The position numbers and the translations under genes are program-made. A DNA stretch of 64,000 nucleotides from Brucella haematophila (GTDB lineage: Bacteria > Pseudomonadota > Alphaproteobacteria > Rhizobiales > Rhizobiaceae), in the NCBI RefSeq assembly GCF_005938105.1, contig NZ_VCPE01000007.1, positions 31,631-95,630 of the forward strand, written 5' to 3'. Within the stretch, counting starts at the first letter, position 1, and every line of letters begins with the position of its first letter. The notes beneath the pieces are model-generated. The model searched no databases. It was given only the letters and a program-made list of their open reading frames with translations, and had not been told where the DNA came from. Positions 45,354 to 55,163 of the stretch are shown piece after piece.

Positions 45354-47087
45354 TTAATAGATCACCGGTTCATCAACCGGACGGCCAAAGTCGGTTTTCA
45401 GGAAATCGAAGTCGCAGCCCTTATCCGCTTGCTCGACATGTTTGGAGAAGACAAAGCCATAACCGCGTTCATATTTGGGCTCAGGTGTTCTCCACGCGGC
45501 GCGGCGTTCAGCCAGTTCTTCGTCTGGAACAAGCATGTTGAGGCTGCGGGCGGGAATATCGAGTTCCACCATATCGCCCGTTTTCAGCAGGGCAAGTGGT
45601 CCTCCGACGAAGGACTCGGGCGCTACATGCAGAACACAGGCGCCAAAGCTCGTTCCAGACATGCGGGCATCGGAAATCCGCACCATATCGCGCAGGCCGA
45701 GCTTCAAAAGCGCCTTCGGCATCGGGATCATGCCCCATTCCGGCATGCCCGGACCGCCCTGCGGCCCGGCGTTCCGCAATACAAGCACCGTGTCCGGTGT
45801 CAGCGGATAATCAGGATCATCAATGATCTTTTTCAGCTCGGGGTAGCTGTCTGCAACCAATGCCGGGCCTTTATGACGATGGAATTTGGGATCGCAGGCC
45901 GCGGGTTTGATGACCGCACCGTCGGGGCACAGGTTGCCTTTCAAGACAGCCAATGAACCCTCGTGATAAACAGGATTGGACAGCGGACGGATAACATCGT
46001 CATTCCAGACCTGTACCTTATCCAATCCTTCTACCAGTGCTTCACCCGTAACAGTTATCGCGGTCGGGTCGAGCTTGGCGGCGAGTTGCTTCATCAAAGC
46101 ACGAATGCCACCTGCATAGTAAAAATCTTCCATCAGGTACGTCGTTCCCGATGGTCGAATATTGGCAATCACCGGCGTTGTGCGACCGATACGGTCGAGA
46201 TCATCAAGCTCCAATGGAATGCCCGCTCGGCGCGCCATGGCAATCAGGTGAATAATGGCATTGGTCGAGCATCCGGTCGCCATCGCGACGATAACGGCAT
46301 TCTTAACGGCAGCAGGCGTTATGATCTGATCGGGCTTCAGATCATCCCAAACCATATCGACAATCCGACGTCCACATTGGGTAGACATGCGTTGATGGTT
46401 GGCATCAGCGGCTGGAATGGATGACGCGCCGGGGAGGGAGAGCCCCATCGCTTCGGCGATCACCGTCATTGTTGAAGCTGTACCCATCGTCATGCAATGA
46501 CCATAGCTGCGGGCAATGCCGCCTTCGATGCCCTGCCATTCTTCCTTGCCGATGGTGCCCGCACGGCGCTCATCCCAGAACTTGAACATGTCGGTGCCCG
46601 ACCCGAGCGTTTTTCCAGCATAGTTGCCGCGAAGCATGGGACCAGCTGGCAGGAAAATGAAGGGCAGGGCGGCGCTTGTGGCACCCATGATGAGTGCTGG
46701 CGTGGTCTTGTCGCATCCGCCCATCAAAACAGCGCCATCGACAGGATGAGAGCGCAGCAACTCTTCGGTCTCCATCGCGAGCATGTTGCGATAGAGCATT
46801 GTTGTGGGTTTAACATAGCTTTCCGACAGCGACAGTGCGGGCAGTTCGAGGGGGAAACCGCCTGCCTGCAAGATACCGCGCTTGACCCATTCCACACGGT
46901 CTTTGAAATGGGCGTGGCATGGCTGCGCATCCGACCACGTATTGATGATCGCGATGATCGGCTTGCCTTCCCAGTCCACCGGATCATAGCCCATCTGCAT
47001 GGTTCTGGAACGATGGCCGGAAGAGCGCTGATCATCCGGCAACATCCAGCGTGCAGAACGCAGGTCGGCATATTGCTTCCTGGGCAT
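45354..47087 (-). CDS. IlvD/Edd-family sugar-acid dehydratase (arabinonate dehydratase type)
   Basis: 577 residues. Iron-sulfur cysteines appear in MGGCDKTTPALI, SYGHCMTMGTAST and MATGCSTNAIIHL, as in pentonate/hexonate dehydratases. The N-terminal LRSARWMLPDDQRSSGHRSR is typical of the L-arabinonate/D-xylonate dehydratase group rather than true IlvD. It dehydrates a sugar acid to a 2-keto-3-deoxy acid. In this operon it may take an aldonate while the enolase-type enzyme takes an aldarate. Confidence 0.88.
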   Translation of the reverse strand: MPRKQYADLRSARWMLPDDQRSSGHRSRTMQMGYDPVDWEGKPIIAIINTWSDAQPCHAHFKDRVEWVKRGILQAGGFPLELPALSLSESYVKPTTMLYRNMLAMETEELLRSHPVDGAVLMGGCDKTTPALIMGATSAALPFIFLPAGPMLRGNYAGKTLGSGTDMFKFWDERRAGTIGKEEWQGIEGGIARSYGHCMTMGTASTMTVIAEAMGLSLPGASSIPAADANHQRMSTQCGRRIVDMVWDDLKPDQIITPAAVKNAVIVAMATGCSTNAIIHLIAMARRAGIPLELDDLDRIGRTTPVIANIRPSGTTYLMEDFYYAGGIRALMKQLAAKLDPTAITVTGEALVEGLDKVQVWNDDVIRPLSNPVYHEGSLAVLKGNLCPDGAVIKPAACDPKFHRHKGPALVADSYPELKKIIDDPDYPLTPDTVLVLRNAGPQGGPGMPEWGMIPMPKALLKLGLRDMVRISDARMSGTSFGACVLHVAPESFVGGPLALLKTGDMVELDIPARSLNMLVPDEELAERRAAWRTPEPKYERGYGFVFSKHVEQADKGCDFDFLKTDFGRPVDEPVIY

Positions 47088-47179
47088 TTCAAGTTCTCCC
47101 CGAAAATTGACTGGCTCGATTGGTGCTCAGCGAGCACGCTTTAATTGAAATCATGACGTTGTGGATTTGGCCATGAAAG

Positions 47180-47959
47180 CTAATCACCACGTGTATAGTC
47201 TTGTGCTGTAAAAGCGCCGCCCTGATAACGACGGGTGATCGGGTCGCCTGTTTCAGCCAGATTGCCGAAACGTGAGGCGTCATCCTGCGGCACATATCCA
47301 ATACGGCTTGCATCGTCCTTTTCCCACCAGCGACCCGCATTGGCGGAAATTCCCCAGACAACGGCACAGCCGGTTTCGCGCGCCTCGACCGATCCGATCA
47401 ATATCCGCACCAGATCATCCTGTGATAGCCAGGTGGCCAGATGCCGCGCTTCCGTAGGTTCTGGAAGGCATGAACCAATCCGCACGTGAACGCTTTCAAC
47501 GCCATGCTTCTCGAACATCATCTGCCCGAGCAGCTCACCGTAAGCTTTCGACAACCCATAATAGCCATCGGGTTTGAAAGGATCATCACTGTTCAGAACC
47601 ACGTCGCGTTCATAGAAACCAATCGTGTGATTGGAGCTGGCAAAGATCACCCGTTGTTTTTCCGCACGCGCAGCTTCGAAAATATGCGTGACGCCGAGAA
47701 GATTGGCCCGGACAATCTGTTCATAGGGCTTTTCGATACTGATACCACCGAAGTGCAATATCGCATCGGTCCCGCGAACCAGATCGGCAATCGCAGCGGC
47801 ACCGCTCAAATCTGCCTGGATAAATTCTGCGCCTTCGGGGAGTGCGTCAGGAAATGGCTCGATATCGGACAGGCGCAGGCGGTATCCGGCTTGCGAGAGT
47901 TTCCGGGTCAGCATGCGGCCAAGATTACCGGAGGCACCGGTCAAAAGGAGGTGTTTCAT
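47180..47959 (-). CDS. udh: Uronate dehydrogenase (SDR/epimerase fold)
   Basis: 259 residues. Nucleotide motif TGASGNLGRM, then ILHFGGISIEKPYEQIVRAN and VIFASSNHTIGFYERD, and catalytic YYGLSKAYGE (Y-x-x-x-K), which together resemble the Agrobacterium uronate dehydrogenase as I recall it, as do RIGSCLPEPTEARHLATW and the late GWW-type stretch. It oxidises D-galacturonate or D-glucuronate with NAD to the aldarolactone. The lactonase gene directly precedes it in the operon. Confidence 0.88.
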   Translation of the reverse strand: MKHLLLTGASGNLGRMLTRKLSQAGYRLRLSDIEPFPDALPEGAEFIQADLSGAAAIADLVRGTDAILHFGGISIEKPYEQIVRANLLGVTHIFEAARAEKQRVIFASSNHTIGFYERDVVLNSDDPFKPDGYYGLSKAYGELLGQMMFEKHGVESVHVRIGSCLPEPTEARHLATWLSQDDLVRILIGSVEARETGCAVVWGISANAGRWWEKDDASRIGYVPQDDASRFGNLAETGDPITRRYQGGAFTAQDYTRGD

Positions 47960-47963
47960 TCGT

Positions 47964-48842
47964 TCAGATTCCCTTCATGCGGGCCACTTTTGCCCCGGCA
48001 ACCGCAATTGTTGCGAGATGCACGCCGCCTGATTGTGGGGCTGAGGTCAATTTATCGGCTGATCCAAGGCGGTGCGACGTCAGCGCGATCTGCTTCAGAT
48101 CGGGCCCGCAGAAACATGGCATTGTCGGCGAAGGAACAGGAACGGGATAGCTGGAAAGCAAGGTTCCATCAGCGCTGAAGCGGTTCAAAACACCAGCCGA
48201 TACGCCTGCGCTCCAGTAGGTACCCTCGGCGTCGCAAGCACCACCGTCCGGCCTGCCAGTTTCTTCGTCGAGATCGCGGATGCGTTTGCGGTCGCCAAGA
48301 TGGCCAGTTGTAGGATCGAACACATAGCGATCAATCCATGGGCCGCGGGAATCCGTATGGAACATCGTGGTTGCATCGGGTGTCCAGGCAAGGCCATTCG
48401 ATACCTCAAAACCCTGCGCCTTGATCGCAGCCTGTCCGTCGGCTGTTATCCGATAGAGTTTTGCAATGGGCTGCCGTGCTGGACGGCAATCCATACTGCC
48501 AATCCATAGCGCGCCATCGGGGCCGATCTTACCGTCATTAAGGCGCGATGTTTCCGGCTCGTCATAGCCGTTCCAGATTGTCTGCTTCTCACCTTTGTCC
48601 GGGTCGAACAGAATGACCTCGCGTGCGAGAGCCACGATCAGCTTACCGCTTTCGGCAAGCCCAATACAGGGAACCTCCGCTTCAAAGGTCCACTCGCACA
48701 CGGGACCCTTTTCGAGGTCTATTTCGTAAACTTTGCGTCCGTTGATATCGCACGCAAAGAGCGTTGCCCTTCGCTCGTCCCAGACGGGACTTTCCATCAG
48801 TTCCCCGCGCAGATCGGCAATGCAGTGAAATGGTCCAATCAT
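47964..48842 (-). CDS. SMP-30/gluconolactonase-family lactonase
   Basis: 292 residues of six-bladed propeller type: ESPVWDERRATLFACDINGR at the start with the metal Glu, SRLNDGKIGPDGALWIGSMD with the metal Asn, SNGLAWTPDATTMFHTDS with the catalytic Asp region, and RPDGGACDAEGTYWSAG. It would open the aldarolactone made by the uronate dehydrogenase. Overlaps the enolase-family gene by ATGA; four bases before udh. Confidence 0.9.
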   Translation of the reverse strand: MIGPFHCIADLRGELMESPVWDERRATLFACDINGRKVYEIDLEKGPVCEWTFEAEVPCIGLAESGKLIVALAREVILFDPDKGEKQTIWNGYDEPETSRLNDGKIGPDGALWIGSMDCRPARQPIAKLYRITADGQAAIKAQGFEVSNGLAWTPDATTMFHTDSRGPWIDRYVFDPTTGHLGDRKRIRDLDEETGRPDGGACDAEGTYWSAGVSAGVLNRFSADGTLLSSYPVPVPSPTMPCFCGPDLKQIALTSHRLGSADKLTSAPQSGGVHLATIAVAGAKVARMKGI

Positions 48843-50038
48843 AATGCGTTCGTCTTTCTGCGGATAACGTCAGGGTGTTCGAGAACAAATTCAGAGAGTG
48901 CGAGGCCGAGCCCAGCACCTTCGAAGGGATAAATCAGGCCGTTTTCAATGCGCGGCATCACTGTGACCAGATCGCGATACCATGAGGTGTAGTAGGCCCT
49001 GACCGACTCTTGATAGATGGCATTGGGCGCATTGAGTGACAGATGAATCGAGGCTGCAAAGACGACCGGCCCCGTGCAGTCATGTGGCGCAATGGGGCGC
49101 TGGAAAGCTTCGGCCATGGTGGCAATCTTTTTTGCTTCGGAAAGCCCGCCGCACCAGGAAATATCCAGCATGACATAATCGGATGCATCGGCGCGAAGAA
49201 CGTCAAGGAACTGCGCGCGGGTTGCCATTGTCTCGCTGGCACAAACAGCGATGCCGGATTTCTGCGCATAGACCGCAAGTGCTTGCGGGTTCATCATCTT
49301 GATCGGGTCTTCGGACCAGAATGGACGGAATGCCTTTAGTTCCCGTGCAATCGTCAGCGCGGAAGTCAGGTCCCACATGGAGTGAAACTCGACCATGATC
49401 TCCATTTTGTCGCCGACAGCATCACGTATCTGGCGGAACGGCACGAGGGCCTTGTCCAGATCTTGCGCATGGATGAAGTTTCCTCCCGACGCCACGGCGA
49501 ATGGATCGAATGGCCAGATTTTCATGGCCGTTATACCTTCGGAAAGGAGGCTTTCGGCGAGCGCTCCTGCATCGCGGTGAAAGGCAAGCTGGTCTTCGTA
49601 AGGCCCTTCCGTGCCTTCGTCCGTATCGCCGATATAGCGCCGCGAGCCGCTCTTGTTATAGGTGTAGCCAGCACAGGTATTGTAGGTACGGATGGATTGC
49701 CGCGACAGCCCACCCAGCAGTTGGTGGATTGGCTGCCCCGTGACCCGTCCAAAAATATCCCAAAGCGCAATATCGATAGCGGAAGCAGCGCGAATTTCCA
49801 CACCAGAAGACCGAAAGCCTACATATGGCTCCAGCAGCAGTTTGGATATCCGGTCGATTTCAAGCGGGTTCTGGCCGACCAATTGTGGCGCAATATCACT
49901 ATGAATATAGGCGGCCACGGCATTCGCGCCGCGAAATGTCTCGCCCAGACCCACGATGCCTTCATCAGTGTGGATTTGAACCCACAAGATGTTGTTCAAG
50001 TGCGGTAACTGCACCGTTTCGACAGCCGTGATCTTCAT
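48839..50038 (-). CDS. Enolase-superfamily sugar-acid dehydratase (mandelate racemase/muconate lactonizing subgroup)
   Basis: 399 residues from the ATG at 50038, six bases after AGGAG. Metal ligands: MVEFHSMWD, PFWSEDPIKM and CASETMATR; a catalytic Lys lies in TAMKIWPFD and a His in PIAPHDCTGPV. The layout fits acid-sugar dehydratases of the galactarate/gluconate type; the exact substrate is not evident. In context it is the likely aldarate dehydratase step after the lactonase. Confidence 0.85.
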   Translation of the reverse strand: MKITAVETVQLPHLNNILWVQIHTDEGIVGLGETFRGANAVAAYIHSDIAPQLVGQNPLEIDRISKLLLEPYVGFRSSGVEIRAASAIDIALWDIFGRVTGQPIHQLLGGLSRQSIRTYNTCAGYTYNKSGSRRYIGDTDEGTEGPYEDQLAFHRDAGALAESLLSEGITAMKIWPFDPFAVASGGNFIHAQDLDKALVPFRQIRDAVGDKMEIMVEFHSMWDLTSALTIARELKAFRPFWSEDPIKMMNPQALAVYAQKSGIAVCASETMATRAQFLDVLRADASDYVMLDISWCGGLSEAKKIATMAEAFQRPIAPHDCTGPVVFAASIHLSLNAPNAIYQESVRAYYTSWYRDLVTVMPRIENGLIYPFEGAGLGLALSEFVLEHPDVIRRKTNAL

Positions 50039-50064
50039 CAAAGGCTCCTGTTCAGTCTTGCATG

Positions 50065-50907
50065 CTAATGCGCGGATGGTTGACGGTTACGCGCAACAAT
50101 TTGCGTGGGATTGACGAAGCGCAGGGCCAGAAGAAGCCAGACCAGCGAAGTCACCATATAGATCACGGCCATGGCGTCGATGGACTGGACGGAACGGACA
50201 CCGGCAGCGAACACCGAATAGTAAAGTGCCACGACAAGTGTTTGCGATGTGGGACCTGCTGTCAGGAAGGTCAGTTCAAACATGGCTACCGTACGCACCA
50301 GAACCAGAAGCATCGCCGCCAGAACACCGGGTAAAAGCATGGGCAGAAGCACATGGATGAAGAGTTTGAATGTTCCGGCACCAAAGACGCGCGCTGCCGC
50401 TTCGACCTTGGGGTCGATCTGCTCGATGAAGGGGATCATGACGAGAATGACAAAGGGTACGGTCGGCACAAGATTGGCAAGAACCACGCCCCAGAATGTT
50501 CCACCGACACCGAATTTATAGAGAACGGTTGCAAGTGGTATCCCGAAGGTTATCGGTGGTACGAGCAGGGGCAAAAGGAAAATCAGCAACACGAATTTCT
50601 TGCCGGGAAAATCGCGTCGAGCCATGGCGTAGGCGGCGGTTACGCCGAGAATGCCGGATAGAATAACAACGGCAAAGACCACCTGAAACGTTACCAGCAA
50701 GACCTGATCCAGCTGAAATTCAGCCCAGGCCGCCGCGTACCATCGTGTGGTGAAGGCGTCTGGCAGCCAGGTGCCAAGCCAGCGCGTGCCGAAGCTCGAC
50801 ACGACCACAGCTGTGATGACCGCCAGAACATTGAGGACGAAGAAGCCGGTCAGAAGCCAGACAACTGTGATCCAGAGTTTGGAGAGAAGGGATGTATCGC
50901 GAACCAT
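50065..50907 (-). CDS. ABC transporter permease (PotC/FbpB-like, second permease)
   Basis: 280 residues with six predicted helices and the EAA-type loop AAARVFGAGTFKLFIHVLLP. It begins with a cytosolic segment and helix WITVVWLLTGFFVLNVLAV. Forms the inner-membrane channel with the permease encoded three bases upstream. Confidence 0.9.
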   Translation of the reverse strand: MVRDTSLLSKLWITVVWLLTGFFVLNVLAVITAVVVSSFGTRWLGTWLPDAFTTRWYAAAWAEFQLDQVLLVTFQVVFAVVILSGILGVTAAYAMARRDFPGKKFVLLIFLLPLLVPPITFGIPLATVLYKFGVGGTFWGVVLANLVPTVPFVILVMIPFIEQIDPKVEAAARVFGAGTFKLFIHVLLPMLLPGVLAAMLLVLVRTVAMFELTFLTAGPTSQTLVVALYYSVFAAGVRSVQSIDAMAVIYMVTSLVWLLLALRFVNPTQIVARNRQPSAH

Positions 50908-50910
50908 GAT

Positions 50911-51828
50911 TTATCCTTTCCCGCCTGCAGTCGAGCCACGATAGAAAAATGAGCGGACGCCAAGAAGCGCACCGACGACGAGCAATTGTACGGCTGCCAT
51001 GATCATGGCAATCGAAGATGCCATGGAGTCGTCGTACTGCTCGAATGCAGCTTGTGCCGCAGCAATGGATATGACGCGTGTGGGGCCTGATGGTGCACCC
51101 AAAAGCACGGCGGAAGGGAAGACGGCGAAAGCCTGAACGAAAGTAAGGCAGGCCGCGACAACCAGTCCCGGCACCAGCAAGGGCAGCATGACATATCGAA
51201 AGCGCTGCCAGCTATTGGCTCCGTGGGTGGCCGCCGCCCGTTCCAATGCGGGGTCGATGCCAGTGATGTAGGAGAGCGTCAATAGAAACGTGAATGGAAA
51301 GACGGTTATGATGAGCGAGGCGAAGACACCCCAGTAGTTATTGGTCAGCTTCAATGGACTGTCGATCAGGCCGATGAAAATTAGTGTGCGACTGAACCAG
51401 CCTTGCGGACCGAGATAGTTGAGCAGGCCTTCCGCAATCAGAACTGTACCAAGCGTAATAGGCAGAACGAGGATGGTCGTCAGCAACCGTTGACGTCGCA
51501 TCAGCCGAACGCGCAACGCAATAGGTACTGCAAACAACACGCTGATAATCGTAACCGGAACGGCAAGCCATAGGGTGGCGCCGATGGTTTTATAAAGAAA
51601 CGGATCGGAGAAGAATTTTGCGTAATTGGCGAATGCGCCGCCGCCGTCCAGCGGATTGAACGACAGAACCAGACCGTAGAGAAACGGGTAAATGAAGACG
51701 CCGATCACAAACAACAGAGCGGGCAGGATCAGCAGCGTCACGCCGTCAAAGCCACGATTGGCCAGCCTTTGTCGCAGGCCGGGTGTCAGTGGCGCTTCGG
51801 CATATCGCTCTTGAGCTATATCGGCCAT
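50911..51828 (-). CDS. ABC transporter permease (PotB-like, first permease)
   Basis: 305 residues with about six helices and the EAA loop ERAAATHGANSWQRFRYVMLP. It overlaps nothing but lies three bases from each neighbour, so the ATPase and both permeases are translated as a block. Confidence 0.9.
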   Translation of the reverse strand: MADIAQERYAEAPLTPGLRQRLANRGFDGVTLLILPALLFVIGVFIYPFLYGLVLSFNPLDGGGAFANYAKFFSDPFLYKTIGATLWLAVPVTIISVLFAVPIALRVRLMRRQRLLTTILVLPITLGTVLIAEGLLNYLGPQGWFSRTLIFIGLIDSPLKLTNNYWGVFASLIITVFPFTFLLTLSYITGIDPALERAAATHGANSWQRFRYVMLPLLVPGLVVAACLTFVQAFAVFPSAVLLGAPSGPTRVISIAAAQAAFEQYDDSMASSIAMIMAAVQLLVVGALLGVRSFFYRGSTAGGKG

Positions 51829-51831
51829 ATC

Positions 51832-52890
51832 TCAGCCCTCCGCCGGAAAGATGAGCGCATTGGCGGCATCGATGCCAAGTTCAATCTGGCTGCCGGGCTC
51901 TACGCCTTTGGGACCGTGAAAGATGAGTTCCAGACCCGTTTGCGTGCGTGCTGTGCCCACATATTCACGGCCGCGATATTCAATGGTTTCGACAGTTGCC
52001 TGTAAGGTGTTTGGATGGGCTGAACCTGAAACGACGTCGTCCCCGCGCGCCATCAAAACGGCTTCGTCACCGACTTTCAACGTATCAACCGAACGCCCGG
52101 TCAGTTCACTGCCTGCAACATCAATCGTCGCCCGTCCGTTTTCGATACGGGTGATCTTGCCGGGCAGGGCGTTTCGAAATCCCATGAATGCAGCGACATC
52201 TCGGTAGAGTGGTGCTTCATATAGCTCATTGGGCTTGCCAACCTGACGGATCTCGCCATCGCGTAAAACAACAATGCGATCTGCAAGCGAGAGGGCTTCG
52301 TCCTGATCATGTGTGACGTAGATTGTGGTGGAACCAAGCTGATTGTGGATGCGGCGAATTTCAGCACGCATCTCAAGGCGTAGCTTGGCGTCGAGGTTGG
52401 ATAGCGGCTCATCCATCAGCACCAGAGGAGGCTCAATCACAATCGCGCGGGCGATCGCCACGCGCTGTTGTTGGCCGCCAGAGAGTTGCCCGGGGAGCTT
52501 TTCTTCCTGTCCCTGCAAGCGCACCAAGGCCAGCGCAGCACGCGAACGCTTTTCTATTTCGCTTTTGGCCAGCCCGCGCATTTTAAGGCCGAAGCCAACA
52601 TTCTGCAGGACGTTCATATGCGGGAACAGCGCATAGTTCTGGAAAACCATGCCAAAGCCACGATCCTCCGGCTTCAGCTGATCGACGCGACGGTTATCGA
52701 TATAAATGCCGCCGCCTGTCGTGCCGAGAAGACCGGCAATGCAGTTGAGAGCGGTTGATTTTCCGCAGCCAGAAGGGCCGAGAAGCGCGATAAATTCGCC
52801 TTTCCGGATGGTGAGGTTGATTTCCCTCAGCGCATTGAAAGTTCCGAATGATCGGCTCATCCGGTCTAGCCGGAGTTCTTGAAAGGACAT
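51832..52890 (-). CDS. ABC transporter ATP-binding protein (UgpC/PotA type)
   Basis: About 352 residues. Walker A GPSGCGKST, signature LSGGQQQRVAIARAI, Walker B LVLMDEPLSNLD, YVTHDQDEALSLAD and a C-terminal TOBE part (VGDEAVLMARGDDV). I set the start at MSFQELRL (52890); in-frame ATGs at 52905 and 52923 cannot be excluded since none has a strong RBS. Confidence 0.9.
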   Translation of the reverse strand: MSFQELRLDRMSRSFGTFNALREINLTIRKGEFIALLGPSGCGKSTALNCIAGLLGTTGGGIYIDNRRVDQLKPEDRGFGMVFQNYALFPHMNVLQNVGFGLKMRGLAKSEIEKRSRAALALVRLQGQEEKLPGQLSGGQQQRVAIARAIVIEPPLVLMDEPLSNLDAKLRLEMRAEIRRIHNQLGSTTIYVTHDQDEALSLADRIVVLRDGEIRQVGKPNELYEAPLYRDVAAFMGFRNALPGKITRIENGRATIDVAGSELTGRSVDTLKVGDEAVLMARGDDVVSGSAHPNTLQATVETIEYRGREYVGTARTQTGLELIFHGPKGVEPGSQIELGIDAANALIFPAEG

Positions 52891-52977
52891 TGACGCAAAC
52901 ACCATGATTGGTTTGACGATCATGGACCGTTCCGGACGAGTTGATGCAGCTCGCCCGGAAATGCCCGCTTAAGAGGT

Positions 52978-54162
52978 TTAGCTGGCTGCGACCTCTTCAT
53001 CCCAACGCCGGAAGGCTGCGACAAGCGCCTCCGGTTCAAGCGGCAGTTCAATCGGATTGTTGGCGATCCACTCCGCATATTCGGGGCGTCCGAATTCAGC
53101 GATGATGTTCTGGCTCTCCTTTGGTGCCATCTCAATCGTAACGTCCTTGACCGCCGGACCCGGATAGAAATAACCGGCATCGTAAGAATAAGCCTGCTGA
53201 TCGGGCTTCAATGCGAATTTGATGAACTCCATCAAAACGGCGATCTTTTCTTCCGAAACGCCCCTTGGAATTGCAAAATAATGTGCATCGCAAACCCAAT
53301 GGAAACCCTCAAGTTTGCTAACACCCATTTCCTTCGGCACGACGCCGAGCGCGCGGGGATTGATGTCCCAGCCCGTGGTGGTCACCGTCATGTCGCGGGT
53401 GCCTTCGCCCAGTTCCTTCATCAGGGCGCCGGTGCCTGCCGGATAATATTCGATGTTCTTGTGTAGTTCCTTCAGATAGGCCCAGGTCTTTTCCCAACCA
53501 TTGATAGGATCTTTCGGATTGCTGTCGCCGAGAAGATAGGGCAGGCCCATCAGGAATGTGCGACCTGGCCCGGAATTGGCGGGGCGTGCATAAATGAACT
53601 TCTTGGGGTTCTCCTTGGTCCAGGCCAGAAGTTCCTCAGCGTTTTTAGGCGCGGTCTTGACCTTGTCCGGATGGAATTCAAGAAGTGGGCCCGACGGGTA
53701 ATAAGAAACCACGACGCCTTTGCCCTTGGACATTTCCTGCATACGCCATGCTGGCTCAAGATAGATGTCCTGCAGCTTGGGCAGGCCGTTTTCCGGCAAG
53801 GCGATGATATCGGTCCAGATATCGTCGGCAAGTCCTGCCGACAGTGCGTCAGGGCCGACAATGACCAGATCGATATCGATGCGATTAGCGCGCTGTTGAG
53901 CCTTGATCTTGCCCGGCAGTTCAGGCGCTGGCGCTTTATTGAATGTAAAGCGCGAAACGAGCGCCTTTTGTTCGGATGCAAAATTATCAAATATCGGTTG
54001 GGTCAAAGCGAGATTGCCGGCAGCATCAATAACGTTCAATGCTACCGGTGATGACGGCAGCTTTGCCGACTGTGCCCAAACACCTTTCGGCAGCATGATC
54101 CCCATGCCCGTTGCAAGCCCGGCCCCCGCCATGAATGTGCGGCGTGAAATTCCCTTATTCAT
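52978..54162 (-). CDS. Tat-exported ABC substrate-binding protein
   Basis: 394 residues from the ATG at 54162, behind GGAGGAG. The leader has S-R-R-T-F-M followed by a hydrophobic stretch and VWA-QS, a twin-arginine signal, so the protein folds before export. The mature part resembles PotD/FbpA-like binding proteins (NLALTQPIFDNFASEQ, VVSYYPSGPLLEFHPDKV). It supplies the importer encoded downstream; a uronate or oligouronide is the likely ligand given the enzymes. Confidence 0.87.
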   Translation of the reverse strand: MNKGISRRTFMAGAGLATGMGIMLPKGVWAQSAKLPSSPVALNVIDAAGNLALTQPIFDNFASEQKALVSRFTFNKAPAPELPGKIKAQQRANRIDIDLVIVGPDALSAGLADDIWTDIIALPENGLPKLQDIYLEPAWRMQEMSKGKGVVVSYYPSGPLLEFHPDKVKTAPKNAEELLAWTKENPKKFIYARPANSGPGRTFLMGLPYLLGDSNPKDPINGWEKTWAYLKELHKNIEYYPAGTGALMKELGEGTRDMTVTTTGWDINPRALGVVPKEMGVSKLEGFHWVCDAHYFAIPRGVSEEKIAVLMEFIKFALKPDQQAYSYDAGYFYPGPAVKDVTIEMAPKESQNIIAEFGRPEYAEWIANNPIELPLEPEALVAAFRRWDEEVAAS

Positions 54163-54230
54163 GTTCTCCTCCATTTTTGGTTCTGCGGTGCGTCCGTCTT
54201 CTCCCTGTCAGGACGCCCTGATTTCATCTG

Positions 54231-55142
54231 TCAGACTAAGCCATCTGTCTCCCAACCCGCGACGATCTGCTGAAGCGTTTCGCGGTCATGTTGTTCAAGT
54301 TGCGGCAGCCCCGGAAGCCGGACTTTGCCAACGGCTAGCCCCTGAATTTGCAAAGCTTCCTTTACGACCGTCACATTGGCGCCATTGCGGTATTTTGTTC
54401 GCATGGTTTCGAATTCGGCGATGCTCTCAACCAGCGAACGCGCGTGATTGTAATCGCCAGCTTCCAGTGCATTCCAGACGGCGAGCGAACGCTTGGGCGC
54501 AACATTGACCAGCCCGGATGTGAACCCACGTCCGCCGAGCGCATAGAAGGGCAGGGCCCAACTTTCCGCGAGGCCGCAAATCCAGGTGGCATCCATTCCT
54601 TTTGTTGCCCGGCAGCATTCAAAGAACAGCATCGTGTTCTGGGATGCGAACTTGACCCCGGCGACTTTCGGATGGGTGGCAAGCCGGACCATTTCATCAA
54701 GCGGTATAAGATCAGAACGGATATAGGCGACGATGGGTAGATCAATCGCTTCAGCAATCGCGATAAAGTAGTCAACCTGTGCATGCGGTGCCGCAAAGGG
54801 GTCAAGCGGATGATGGATCATCACGCCGTCAGCACCGGCGGCGCTTGCCGCTTTCGCTACTTTTATGGCTTCACGCACCGAACGTCCCGCAGCGGCGGTG
54901 ACGGCTGCCTTCCCGGCAACAGCTTCAATTGCCAGTGCCTGCAGGCGAATGACTTCATCTTCAGTCAGGCTGTAGAACTCTCCGGTATTGCCGCCGCTGA
55001 CAATGTTATGAACGCCGGCATCTGCGATGCGCGAGACGATTTTTGCCGTCAGCACCGGGTCGATTTCGCCTTGTGCATCATAAGCGGTTGCATGCACGCC
55101 CGAAATGCCGCGAAGCACCCGGCGGTAGCCTGCTAGATCCAT
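54231..55142 (-). CDS. DapA-family lyase (dihydrodipicolinate synthase/KDG-type)
   Basis: 303 residues of TIM-barrel type: NIVSGGNTGEFYSLTEDE (the GGTGE-like pyruvyl loop), a Tyr in PIVAYIRSD and the Schiff-base Lys in KVAGVKFASQNT. In sugar-acid operons such proteins are 5-keto-4-deoxyglucarate dehydratase/decarboxylases or 2-keto-3-deoxy-acid aldolases. Second gene of the operon behind the GntR regulator; likely the last step on the aldarate branch. Confidence 0.87.
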   Translation of the reverse strand: MDLAGYRRVLRGISGVHATAYDAQGEIDPVLTAKIVSRIADAGVHNIVSGGNTGEFYSLTEDEVIRLQALAIEAVAGKAAVTAAAGRSVREAIKVAKAASAAGADGVMIHHPLDPFAAPHAQVDYFIAIAEAIDLPIVAYIRSDLIPLDEMVRLATHPKVAGVKFASQNTMLFFECCRATKGMDATWICGLAESWALPFYALGGRGFTSGLVNVAPKRSLAVWNALEAGDYNHARSLVESIAEFETMRTKYRNGANVTVVKEALQIQGLAVGKVRLPGLPQLEQHDRETLQQIVAGWETDGLV

Positions 55143-55163
55143 TGTTTCCTCCCAATAGACTGA

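Noticed and set aside
44615-45541. A 308-codon frame on the plus strand
   Set aside because: Lies opposite the RraA-like gene and the end of the dehydratase gene, both well supported.
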